Assembly: GCF_902459465.1 (NCBI RefSeq)
Contig: NC_047067.1
Location: 11,544,840 to 11,608,839 of the forward strand
DNA from: Asterias rubens
Lineage: Eukaryota > Echinodermata > Asteroidea > Forcipulatida > Asteriidae
DNA length: 64,000 nucleotides
Reading direction: 5' to 3'
The notes beneath the pieces were generated by a model. The model was not told the DNA's origin and did not search any database. It was given only the letters and a program-made list of their open reading frames with translations. Each line of letters begins with the position of its first letter. Within the stretch, counting starts at the first letter, position 1. Both the position numbers and the translations under genes were made by a program. Shown piece by piece: positions 1 through 11,607 of this stretch.

Positions 1-290
1 GGGGCCAATTGCATAAAGCCATTCAGTTTGCATTGATGTGGCTGGTGCCCGACTCAACTTTTGCAAAGCCATTTTGGCAAACAAACAGCTTATGAAAATG
101 GGCAAAGGGCTCAAAATGTTGGCTATGCGCTTAATACCGTAAGCGAAAATTCGCTCTTACGGAAGCAGGGGACCGCGCTTACATCAGGCGTATTTCACAG
201 GTAACTGCAAGTTTTTGCTTTAATGTGCGTGGTATGCACGTAAGGTAATCTTCGCTTACCCATGCAAGCGCAGACATTGTCCAAGAAGGG
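1..290. repeat. Degraded family C-like foldback
   Basis: Begins GGGGCCAATTGCATAAAGC and includes CTTACGGAAGCAGGG and GCGTATTTCACAGG, shared with the copy at 41,604-41,862. It may extend beyond the window. Confidence 0.5.
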
Positions 291-1205
291 TTGGTTTTTA
301 AACATGGTTTAACGTTTAACTATAGCGTTTCTAAAATATTACTCCCCGATAAAAATCAATCGACTTCGGCCACGGCTACGGCCGTTGTTGAGGAATATGA
401 CCGTTTTTGCATGCCGGTCATACAGGAAATCTGTCCTTATAGATTCTGTCCCGCCCAAACGAGAAATTAAAATGGGCTGAAGGAGGGTGACCCAAGAGGG
501 CGCAATCATAAAGACAGGCCTGGAATTTCATCTTTGAGAGGGTCATTTTCATTTTGGCACTAGCATTATAGGAAGGTTTGACGGGGCACCAAGGTCGAGA
601 CCAGGGCAACGGAAGCCGTGGCCTTCGTGGACTCTGTGTAATTCTAGGCCTGAGAAGATATTGGTACAGTTCGCCGTAAGGCGGGGGGGGGGGCACACCA
701 AAATCCGGGGGGGGGATCTCCTGCCAAGCCGGCACATTGACACTATTATAGAGGTTCATGATTAACTTTGTTTTTAATTCCTATCCATTTCTCTTCCAGA
801 ATAACATCTGAATGCCGGTCCCGCACTTCATGGGCGTCTGCCTATTTAGATGGTGGTGATAATAATTACTTTTGGTCCTATATTGCGATCCACACCTGCT
901 GCAGCTGCGCGGCTCGCCAGTCCCGAAACCGTGGCTAAGAACCGTCCTCCGAGACATATACTAGGCCTACAGCACCGATAGACTAGGCCTAAACGTATAC
1001 AAACTATACACCAAGAGCTTAAATTAGCTTAAATTCTTTCAAAAGTATTTCTCATTGCGTAGGTGTTCCCCCACAAAAAATATTATTCTTCACCCTATAC
1101 CAACACGTATGTTTTAACTGATTTGTTGTTTTAAAAACTTCACATTACACATAAAATGTTATAATAGTATCACTTTAATCGTTACTAACCCTTGTCACCT
1201 GCTGA
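291..1205. other. No gene seen; G-rich tracts
   Basis: Contains two G runs near 686-715. The proline-rich open frames on the minus strand come from these runs and are not believed. Confidence 0.5.
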
Positions 1206-1680
1206 CACGGGTAAAAAGGCAGTGGACGCTATTGGTAATTACTCAAAAGAATTATTAGCATAAGCCTTAATTGGTAACGAGTAATGGGGAGAGGTTGGTT
1301 GTATAAAACATTGTGAGAATAGTTGAGTAGTTTTCAAGAAAGAAGTAATTTTCCACGAATTTGATTTCGAGACCTCAGATTTAGAATTTGAGGTTTCGAA
1401 ATCAAGAATAATTGGGTCTCAGAATAATTCATCACTGCAATAACCTATCTTTCTGAAAGTTTGTATATACTCAGCGCCTTGAGTACCTTGTTTGGTAGAT
1501 ACGTGCGCTATATAAGACTTCGATATCTGAAAGAACACAACTTCGTGTGACACTTGTTTTTATTTCATTCATACTTTGAGTTCAAATTTTCACATGTTGG
1601 TTATCTTGTGCATATGTTGAGATACACCAAGTGAGAAGACTGGTCTTTGACAGTTACCAATAGTGTCCAGTGTCTTAAAA
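1206..1680 (-). mobile_element. Family A MITE, diverged
   Basis: Left end AAAGGCAGTGGACGCTATTG, right end near ACCAATAGTGTCCAGTGTCT. The central hairpin (GATTTCGAGACCTCA...) is kept, and extra sequence is inserted after it. Confidence 0.75.
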
Positions 1681-1689
1681 AAAAAAAAA

Positions 1690-1940
1690 AAAAACACACT
1701 GATGCACACATTATTTTGTGTGCTTTCAGATGCCTATTAAAAAGCATCAGGCCTGCAAGATGTCTTCTATATATAGTTTGGTGAAAAAATTACATATTTT
1801 ATACATAACTACGCTACTAAAGAGCGAGGCGTGTCTCACAATGTTTAACAGTATCAACAGTTCTCCATTGCTTGCTTCCAAGTAAGTGTTAAGCTCACAA
1901 TTACCTTGAGTCATCCAATAGTGTCCAGTGCCTTTAACGT
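1690..1940 (+). mobile_element. Family B MITE, partial
   Basis: Carries TTGTGTGCTTTCAGATGCCT and ends ATCCAATAGTGTCCAGTGCC; the left end is missing. Confidence 0.6.
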
Positions 1941-2887
1941 GGTGGTAAAATAGGACGTGTCTGAACATTAGCTGTGGGCACTGTAGTTTAGTAGAGTATT
2001 GACAGGTTTATTTTTAGGGTTAAATTTATAGGGTTAAATATAAGTTTTCCCAATGAGTTGAATTTTAAATGCACTCTAAAAGGTAAAAACTGGTGCCTCG
2101 ACAATTTTAGTAGTTCGGCCAGTACTGCTTTGTGTTTGTTTACATTGTTCAAAGTTACCACGTGATTCTCACTCCGTCATAGTTTTATCAACACAATAAT
2201 TTTATTGTACTATTATGAGAAAATCCCACATATTACGAATCACGCTAAATTTAATCTACAATACAAGACCTGTATTAACGATTGTACAATCTCTTACAAA
2301 AAATGCAACGAAAACTATTATCACTACACGACACTGCTTCGCAAACGGCTGATTTTACCTATACATGTACTTTTTTTTTTATAGATCCCCCACAAATTGT
2401 ATAAAGTGCATTTAACGTAGATGCTTTGTATTCGAGTTTTCCCCAGGTAGTGAAAGATGATGTCATACCTGCACTGTTTGCACTGTTTTGGGGTAATGCA
2501 CCGGATGGTGGAATTTTTCAAAACCCTTGTTCATTATAGGATTTGAAACTTTGCATGGTGGCAATACGAAATGGAAAGGTTTGCGGTAACACCATGTAAT
2601 GACTATCTCTAATGAGTTGGGGTGGTTCTGAAAAGAACTGTTGGTTTCAAAACCCATGTTTTTGTATGTAAGTGCACGTTTTGAAGCCCAAAATGTCTAA
2701 ATAGCACGGCCCCCATTATGTAAAAATCTACCGCCCTCTATTCTAATTTTAAAGTAAAAAACATTTTTACGAACTGCATTCCTCTTAAAACAAAAAATCT
2801 GTCTGAGAAATGCATCAACGAACACGGATCTTTGCAGGCTCTTTTGTTGTTATAAATTATGTATTTAAATCAAAAAGTGTGGTTTGT
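1941..2887. other. No gene seen
   Basis: Unique AT-rich DNA. A block at 2515-2610 (GGATTTGAAACTTTGCATGG) recurs at 6950-7015, so it is an old dispersed repeat. Confidence 0.4.
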
Positions 2888-4180
2888 GTCAGACCAACAC
2901 ACTTTTTTACCTCATGTCTTCCGATTTTGATAAAAATTGCTGTGCTTGTAGGTCCTAATGAGCATTGAATGCACAGCAATTTTTAGCCCGATTGGACATA
3001 CCACGTGGTCAGGGCAGAAACCACTAAAATCTGACATTTGTAGGGTAAAATACCACCTTTTTGGTAAAAATTTGTCATAATCCTGTCAATTTTTATCACA
3101 TATATGCAAATTTGGTATCAAAATGATGAGAATTGCATGCTCAAATCAATTCTTTTGTCAAAAATAAATTTTCTGAAATGTGGGTCACTGTAATCTTTAA
3201 TATGTTATCGTCAACGAAATAAAATCACTTTATAGAGAATGTCTTCCTCTATCAGAATTCACTAAGAAACAGTTGGGCTCTTAAAAATTTACAACTTTAT
3301 GACTATTTTTTGTACAACTCACTGTGATCTTTAATATGTTATCGTGACCTTTGACCCAATTTTTGAAATAACACATCATTCCAAAAATCAATGAAATGAA
3401 AATCAATTGATAGAGCATGTCATCCTCTATCAGAATCCACTAAGAAACAACTGGGCTCTTCAAAATTTACAACTTTAAGACTTATGTAAAGTATATAAAT
3501 TGACTAGTTTGTAACCTAACAACTGTACAAAAATAGTCATAAAATCGTGACATAATATGAAGAGCCCAGTTGTTTCTTGGTTGATTGTGATAGAGGAAGA
3601 CATGCACTATCAAGTGATTTTGATTTTGTTGATTTTTGGAATGATGCATTGTTTCAAAAATTGGGTCAAAGGTCACGATAACATATAAAAGATCACGGTG
3701 ACTTGTACAAAAATAGTCATAAAGTTGTACATTTTTAAGAGCCCAACTGTTTCTTAGTGGATTCTGATAGAGGAAGACATGCTCTATCAAGAGATTTTTA
3801 TTTCATTGATTTTTGGAATGCTACATTATTTCAAAAACTGGGTCAAAGGTCACGATAACATATTAAAGATTACAGTGACCTACATTTCAGAAAATTTATT
3901 TTTGACAAAAGAATTTATTTTAGCATGCAATTCTCATCATTTTGATGCCAAATTTGCATATATGGGACGAGAATTGACATGGTTATGACATATTTTTACC
4001 AAAAAGGTGGTATTTTACCCTAAAAATGTCAGATTTGAGTGGTTTCTGCCCTGACCACATGGTAAGTCCGATCGGGCTAAAAGTTGCTGTGCATTTATTA
4101 CTCATAAGGACCTACAAGCACAGCAATTTTTTTCAAAATCGGAAGACATGAGGTAAAAAAAGTGCGTTGGTCTGACATGG
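2888..4180. repeat. 1.3 kb foldback element
   Basis: The left arm (from GTCAGACCAACACACTTTTT) and right arm (ending AGTGCGTTGGTCTGAC) are inverted copies of about 600 bp each, meeting near 3,535. Within each arm a block with TCCTCTATCAGAATCCACTA and ATATGTTATCGTGACCTTTG is itself repeated. No coding capacity is visible. One transcript across it would fold into a very long hairpin. Confidence 0.9.
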
Positions 4181-4795
4181 AATGACCCATATGCACTGTG
4201 TATTGTGTATTGGGTAAACCCACCCGAGGGAACGTGCTCTTATCAACTCGATGTATTGTGTCAAGTTTATTCAAATTAAATGGAATTTTTTAACCTTCAA
4301 AAAGAGTGTCATGGCTTTGATTGAGTATCATTCCATTGTTGTCAAATTTGTGAAGTATATAAAAAAAATATAGTATAACGTATTCATAGGGAGACCATCA
4401 CTTTAATTTGAATTAAACGCCTATGCCCCATTGACTTTTTACAGACGTCATCGGAAAGAATCCGCGGTCTCTGAGAACTTGCGTTTATGAAAAGATCACG
4501 CATACTTTTATTTAAGAAAGAAATAGAATATTTATGTGCACAGACACAATCATGGGTATGCCTACATTATTCGAAAGACAAATCAACAGATAAATATTGA
4601 GAGGGCCTAACTATTTGCAGATCTTGCATTCGATAAACCCAAACACGTACGTCACAAACGACTTTTGATTTTTGTTTATAAGTGTTAGTTTTGCATTGGG
4701 GATATAAGAATATAAGGGAATCAATGTGTTTTTACTGTTCATAAACAAAGGTTTATACACAACCACGTGACGCGCTCTCCACCAATAGGAATAGC
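4181..4795. other. No gene seen
   Basis: AT-rich intergenic sequence between the foldback and the satellite, with no splice-flanked coding text. Confidence 0.4.
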
Positions 4796-5804
4796 GAAAC
4801 TGTCTTAGGTATTTATGAAAAATCGTTTTGGTCCCTTGGTCCGTAACACGTGGCAATTTTTTGCTGAGCTTGTCATTCTGTGCGAGTCAAGTTTGGCGTA
4901 AAAATAATACGGCTAGCGTTTAGACTAAAGAATGCACCTTTTTAGTAACGTTTGAAGCTTTGAATGTTGTGGATCATACGATAAATTATTGCCGGATGGT
5001 CTCGAAGTTTCAACCACTATATAATTATATACCCTGCCCTATATTTGAAACTGTCTGAGGTATTTATGAAAAATCGTTTTGGTCCCTTGGTCCGTAGCAT
5101 TCGGCAATTTTCTGCTGTGCTTGTCATTCTGTGACGAGTCAAATTTGGCGTAAAAATAATACGGCTAGCGTTTAGACTAAAGAATGCACCTTTTTAGTAA
5201 CGTTTGAAGCTTTGAATGGTGTGGATCATACGATAAATTATTGCCGGATGGTCTCGAAGTTTCAACCACTATATAATTATATACCCTGCCCTATATTTGA
5301 AACTGTCTGAGGTATTTATGAAAAATCGTTTTGGTCCCTTGGTCCGTAGCATTCGGCAATTTTCTGCTGTGCTTGTCATTCTGTGACGAGTCAAGTTTGG
5401 CGTAAAAATAATACGGCTAGCGTTTAGACTAAAGAATGCACCTTTTTAGTAACGTTTGAAGCTTTGAATGGTGTGGATCATACGATAAATTATTGCCGGA
5501 TGGTCTCGAAGTTTCAACCACTATATAATTATATACCCTGCCCTATATTTGAAACTGTCTGAGGTATTTATGAAAAATCGTTTTGGTCCCTTGGTCCGTA
5601 TAGCATTCGGCAATTTTCTGCTGTGCTTGTCATTCTGTGACGAGTCAAGTTTGGCGTAAAAATATGGCTAGCGTTTAGACTAAAGGATACACCTTTTTAG
5701 TAAACGTTTGAAGCTTTGAATGGTGTGGATCATACAATAAATTATTGCCGGATGGTCTCGAAGTCTCAAACACTACATATATACCCTGCCCTATATATAT
5801 TCTG
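4796..5804 (+). repeat. 252-bp satellite, four copies
   Basis: Units start with GAAACTGTCT at 4796, 5047, 5299 and 5551. Units 2 and 3 are nearly identical; units 1 and 4 carry more changes, as expected at the edges of an array. Each unit has GTTTTGGTCCCTTGGTCCGT and ends near TATATACCCTGCCCTATATT. Confidence 0.95.
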
Positions 5805-5851
5805 CTCGTCTATACTCTGTTGGCTCATTCGTCCTCACTTAAGGATCCTGC

Positions 5852-6008
5852 AGCCGATTTCACGAAACGCTAGAATGAATCCTAACTCGAGTTAGGATGA
5901 GAAACCCGTCCTAACTTAGGATGGGTTCAATGCGTCCTACGTATTTGAATACGGAACTTTACTCGTCCTAAGTCCTAAGTTAGGAAGATTTTGGTGAAAT
6001 CGACGGCT
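5852..6008. mobile_element. Family H foldback
   Basis: GCCGATTTCACGAAACGCTA at the left and GGTGAAATCGACGGC at the right, with inner CTAACTCGAGTTAGGATGAG palindromes. Confidence 0.7.
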
Positions 6009-7153
6009 GGGTCGAAGTTTATACACAGTTTGCCATATGGGGGACCAAATCCCCGGGGGACAGAGATACCTCATGTCACACCGGCTTATAGTAGCACCCT
6101 CTTTCTCTATTTTCCAAAAGTTTATGACCAGTATTCTTGAAACCCCACAATTGTGTTTTATTATAAAACTCGTCTTGGTGATATTTTGTGCAACGTTTGT
6201 GTAAAAGCTCATAGATTGTTTCCCCGTATTTTTGTCTTTATATTCATTCAAAATTGGCAGACAAATTGTAAATAACTTAGTTTTTATGTTCAGTGGTCAC
6301 AGGTGAGACCCTACTTTTTGTCACCCAATTTTACGGGGAAAAAAACAACTCAAAATTCAAAAATAGAGATACCAGGTTTATGGCAGCAATATTGAACCCC
6401 CAACAGTCATTGTAATGATCACATTACATGTGTTGTATCCATACAATCAAAGTACGTTCCGCCTTCTGCGGATCAAAATGTTATACTCCTGAGGGCGCTG
6501 TTGAATACAGCGTTTCAAGTTTGCTCTGCTAACACCAATCAAATAACCTGGCAGCCATGTTGGTTGGAAGACTTATAGTGCTAATAATTTTGCGTTTTGG
6601 GGTTTTAATAATAAATAATAATAATAACAATAATAATAATAATTTGGTTTTGTAAACAGATTTATGTGTTAAACTTATGTCAGTCGACTTGATGATAGGT
6701 TACCAAACAGGCTGCAATGATCCATTTAGGATTAAAACAACGAACAGCTAACGCCATTGATTTGGTCTTATGGTTAACACTGTGGGTTTGTTTTTTGCAA
6801 TGATATCGCTGTGCCCCGGCCGTTCTAACACGTAAACTATTGAACGTGTTATACCAAACGTCTACAGTATACAGTCGCCAGCAAATGAGTCAAGTCGACC
6901 AAAAACAAGGCATTGAAAATTTCCCGCAAAAGAACCGTCCACGTCCACAGTATACGCAGGATTTGAAACTCTGCATGGTGGGGGATTATAGGTAAGGTTT
7001 TTTGTGACACCATGGTGTTTCTGAGAGCAACCGCTGGGTTGTAAAACCGCCTCCGAAGAACCATGCAACACCAATCAAAAGAGATTTTAAACCGTTGGTG
7101 GCACCGCAAACCTCATTGTGTATGCCGGTGTCCCAAGGGATTATGCCCGCTTG
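6009..7153. other. No gene seen; AAT microsatellite
   Basis: A short (AAT)n tract lies near 6608-6642. The block AAATGAGTCAAGTCGACCAA near 6884 recurs near 7925. Confidence 0.4.
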
Positions 7154-7258
7154 TGCGGCACCTCAATGTAGCCCGAGCCCTAAATGTAGCCCGGACCTGT
7201 TTGAGGCTACATTAAGGTCAGGCTACATTTAGGGCTCGGGCTACATTTAGGTGCCGCA
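7154..7258. repeat. Near-perfect 105-bp palindrome
   Basis: GTGCGGCACCTCAATGTAGC at the left is mirrored by the right end TACATTTAGGTGCCGCAC. The inner text GGGCTCGGGCTACATTTAGG is mirrored too. It would form a stable hairpin. Confidence 0.85.
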
Positions 7259-10200
7259 CACCCGCAGGAGATTCGGTCCTCTGTAATATGGTAACGTGTG
7301 CTGTATGAGGAGGATTGAAAAGAGCCCGCTGTCAGAAGAAGTTTGCACACAGTTCGCCATATGGGGGGGGGGGGGGCACTGAATCTCGGGGACAGAATAT
7401 CCTGCAACACAAGCGAACGATGTCTTGAAATTCTTCTTTAGCCATGGAGGTATTGGGTGGGTGTTATCAAACCCGTCTCGCATCAAGAATGTAAACACCA
7501 CATGTGAATATTGACACTGCATGATATCACTACCTCAGCAGTTCTATACATTGAAAGTGTCATCCAATAATGTATACTTTACAGTACAATATAGGATAAT
7601 AGTTTGAGGAAAAACCAAATGTGTATCTTCTTGTCTGATAAATTTGGTTCTTTATGAGAACGTGTCTTGCTATCTACTGTAGTAACCGAGGAGAAGATTT
7701 ACGGAATTCGGGAGACTTCTCAGTTATGAAAACACTACTCCTACTTGGGTAGAAGCTTTTAGTGGATCGTTATACTTTACTACCGCAGAGTGAGTTCTTA
7801 GTATAGGTCATCAATGTTTCAAACAGCTTAAAAAATAAAAAAAATCATCGTCAGGAGACTGAAAAATCCGATCGTCAGAAGACTGAAGCAATATGAGAGA
7901 AGTGCGCCTATCTACAATCTGAAAATGAGTCAAGTCGACCAACGCAAATCATTGAAAGTTTCTGCGCCGCTTCGAGATTTTCAGGTGAACGTTTATAGGA
8001 GAGCTCCCCTTTCATAGAAGAAAATGCATATAAAATATATACCCTCTTACCGACGGGTGGCTCATGCTTTCACAAGATGGAGCGTTTAAGGACGGTAAAT
8101 GCCCCCTCTTGCACGCCATAGCGATATCGCCTAATTGGCTGTATGGTGTTCAACCGGATCAAATTACACACGTTTACAAATAATGGATGCATCAAGAGTT
8201 CTACCCTTGTCAAGTTCGCAGCTTATACGCATTTTTATGATTTAAACAACCACGTTTGTTGTTAGCTTCGAAGTCGACCTTCTGATTTGATCATGGATTG
8301 CGCTAAGGAGACTTAGCATTTGCGTTGGCGCTCAAAATGATTTACGCGGATGCAAAGCGAATGTGACGTCATTTCTTCACAGGGAAGAAAACAGCCCGGT
8401 GGGGTTTAAAAGGTTGAAATGCCATTGTTGTCATCACGATTCGTCTAAGTACTGGCGTTTTGAGTTGAGTAGGCTGCTTTAGGTAAAGCTTGGGGTCGAT
8501 AAACAGCATATTGACATCATCTTTCCAATCAGTGTCTTAGCCAGGAATTTGGAAAGTGGGAGTGCAAACTGAAAAAGTGGGAGTGCAACCTAAAATCACT
8601 ACAAAAATAGAAACATTGAGTGCGTAGCACACAACACGAGCGCGCATCGCCAAGTCTGCCCCCCCCCCCCCCCTCTATTAAGGGGCCCTTGAAGCTCTGG
8701 CTACTGTAGGTGCTCTCTGGTGGTTTCTGATGTATTTCTGGGACCTATTTCTGTTACAAGTAAACTATTTTGATTTAATTTTTGTTTTGTTTTCAACTCG
8801 AAAATGAGAGGCTTAAAGCACAGATATTGTAAAGGTGATCGATGTCCACTATACATTATTAAACTCTATAAAATGTTTCTGGGTCAATATTAGGCCAGTT
8901 CAAATCAGTTACTTGGACCATGGAGCTTAGACCCATTTAGCCTGAAATGATTCAAAAGTGATACAAATAATGCAGTACAAGTTTGCTGTCAACAAAATAT
9001 TTGTGGGCATGTGTTACTCTTGATACAAATTTTTGCTTAAAGGCTAAACAAAAATGAAGAAGTATTGAAGAAATTAAGAGTTATCATTTACTAATGTTAA
9101 GTTTCTATCCACTCTTGTCCATTCGATTTCAGAACTTTAGGCCTAAGGTCAAGAAGCTGATAATAGTTGTTGTATTTATTTTAAACAAATCAATTAATTA
9201 ATGTAAAATAATGATTCACACAAGTATTTGCAACCAATCAAAATGCCAAGAGTGATTTACATGTACCATAATTGTTTGCTTAACTTAAACTGACTGATCA
9301 TGGTAATTAGTATTTTCCTTAGTATTTGTTAAGGTTTCATAACGTTGAAACTGGGTCAAAGGCAATTTGTAAACAGTCTGCGGAGAATAAAGAACAAACA
9401 GTTACGAAAGACAGTGCCATTTAAATAGTTCCACTGGGCAAAAAAACGTACCATGCATTGAAAAATAAATTTGGGAGGTCTACAGCAACACCGACTTGAG
9501 ATTTGTAAAGAAACATGAACCAGTTTTTGAACCTTTCGAGCGGAAAACAAACATCGTTTGTCAACTGCATTAACACCCAAGAGAGGCAAACAATTAAATC
9601 CCAAAAAAGTCTCGATGTTTCAAACAAACTCTACAACGAACAAAAGAAAACTCTACAAGGAAAAAAAATCGTCATGTTTGCCGCCGTCGAGTTGGGAAAA
9701 ACTGCGGAATCAATCTACAAAGCAACTGAAGAATGTATGCGGTAAAAGGTGCACTGCGCCGCGTGTCACTCAGTTAACGATACTGACGTCATAGTACACA
9801 AATCCAGAGCGCGATGGTTTGTAGGATCGTGGAGATGAGATTGGTACCTAAAATAATCTGAACGAAAACGCATATGAATTCGCCTCTATCATACCACGCG
9901 TGCATGGAGTTCATGCTGCCTGCTGATGACGGTCGATAACGACGACTGACTCGCTTGCGTTGTGTAATTTGCACGTGCGTTGTGTAATGTGAGGTTTGTG
10001 CGTTGTGTTTTGTGTGGTCGCGATGTGGTCAGCGTTTTCGAGGCAACTTCGGATGATCGTTTATGGTTGCGTCGTTGAAATTTTGATTCAAAAAGAAGAA
10101 GGAAATCTTGTAAAACCAAATCTAATTTTACTCACTGCTGTTTTTAAACTGTTCAACAACAAAAAAATAATAAAAGTTCAGTAATTTACCCAAGCCGTGT

Positions 10201-10679
10201 ATCACATTTTTGCCCGTGTTTTCAGCCCAACTGGCCGTGCTAACACGGCGTGCACGGCTCGCTAGCTCCAATATGTCCTTTGATTATCTCTCGCTCTTAT
10301 AAGTAACTGCCATTATCATACATTTATTTCATCGCTGCCCTTACATTTCACATTTCAAAGCAAAGTGTGTCAATGCACCAGGTTCAAATTATAAGCAATC
10401 TATGTTATTGTAAACTAAGAGAAGAAAATTTGATAATTCACAGTGATTTATATTGATCAGTATTACACGATAGCTGTATATAAGCAGGAAGTAGGACAAC
10501 AAAAGGAATCACCCAAAAAAGTATGTTTTTTATTATGGTGTTTTTCACACAATAACATTTCTATATACACCCAACAGTCACACTATAAAATACGTATTCA
10601 CATGGAACGCAAACGCACATTCGTCGCTCTTCCATTAGCCAACTGGTCAACCAATAACAATTCACTTGAATAATTTACA
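7259..10679. other. No gene seen; unique intergenic DNA
   Basis: A repeat-poor stretch. C/G homopolymers lie near 7366 and 8660, and perfect TGACGTCA sites at 8364 and 9784. Several short open frames around 9,400-10,200 overlap on both strands and show no protein character. Confidence 0.4.
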
Positions 10680-11519
10680 CATCATAAACCACGCCCACTT
10701 CATAACAACCTGGCTCCAGCAAATTATCGAAATCACATAATAATAAATAAGTTTAGATTTCTAATTGTTTAAAATTATATGCCAAACAGAAGGGGTTTGC
10801 TGGGCGTGTCAGCTACCTCCCTTCTATTAAAATGCGTGAAAATCATTGTAAATTAGAACAGAGTGATTTCAGCTTTTGTTCCGGTTCCAGTAGAGCAGTT
10901 TATGAATATTAATAACTTCTCCACTAATTAATATATTTTTAAGGCACAAAAATCATTGTCAATTAGAACAGACTGTTTATAGGTTTTGTTGCGTGTTAGC
11001 AGAGTAAATGAATATTTCTCGCTGCACAAACACTGATAATTAATTACCCCACACTGGTAATTAATTACCCATTCACCTTTAAGGATAAACATGACTAAAC
11101 GAGCCGTCAGTTATTATGAATGAATGCGATCAAGTAGCCGTTGTCCTCTCTCCTCTCTCTTGTTAAAGTTTAAACATGGCCCTAGGGGTCGGACATCTTC
11201 GCCATCACGCACTGTAACTTGGCCCGTGGACTCTTAAAGATAAAGAGCATGCACCAGACGTTCTCGTTCGACTCACTCACGACATCATCACGTGTTAGCT
11301 TATTAATGTGATTAATATCCATTTTCGGTTAGGTTATTATATGGTGCTGACTTGTACACGATAGCTTGCCCACGCTCTCGACCGGCTCTCTCTTCCATCC
11401 ATACACTCTTCGAGTTCATACCTGTTGGCTACATTTAGTTCACTGGACGTCTTACTGTCAAGACGGAAGACAAAAAAAAGCTTCTCTCCACAGATCCGTT
11501 TCATCACCTCCTTAGAGAC
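10680..11519 (+). promoter_or_regulatory. Presumed promoter and 5' untranslated region of the growth factor gene
   Basis: This stretch upstream of the signal-peptide exon has no family A-K element, in contrast to the intron that follows. It holds an E-box CACGTG at 11289-11294, a CT-rich run near 11,150 and an AT-rich TTATTATATGG near 11,335. No transcription start can be fixed from sequence alone. Confidence 0.3.
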
Positions 11520-11607
11520 ATGAGTTTTTGTACTGAATTGACACTGGAGCGCCTTACACTATATACAACAGTTAGTTTATTGCTACTGTGTAGTATATGC
11601 CGGACGG
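11520..11607 (+). CDS. Growth factor exon 1: start codon and signal peptide
   Basis: ATG at 11520 has a G at -3. It opens 29 codons plus one base and ends CGG ACG G before the strong donor GTGAGT at 11608. The encoded residues contain the hydrophobic run LTLYTTVSLLLLCSIC, typical of a signal peptide, with cleavage likely near the exon end. The phase-1 end fits exon 2. The link across a 17.5 kb intron is inferred from phase, strand and need for a signal peptide. It could instead belong to another secreted protein. Confidence 0.62.

Noticed and set aside
418..759. Proline-rich frames
   Set aside because: Produced by G homopolymers on the other strand.
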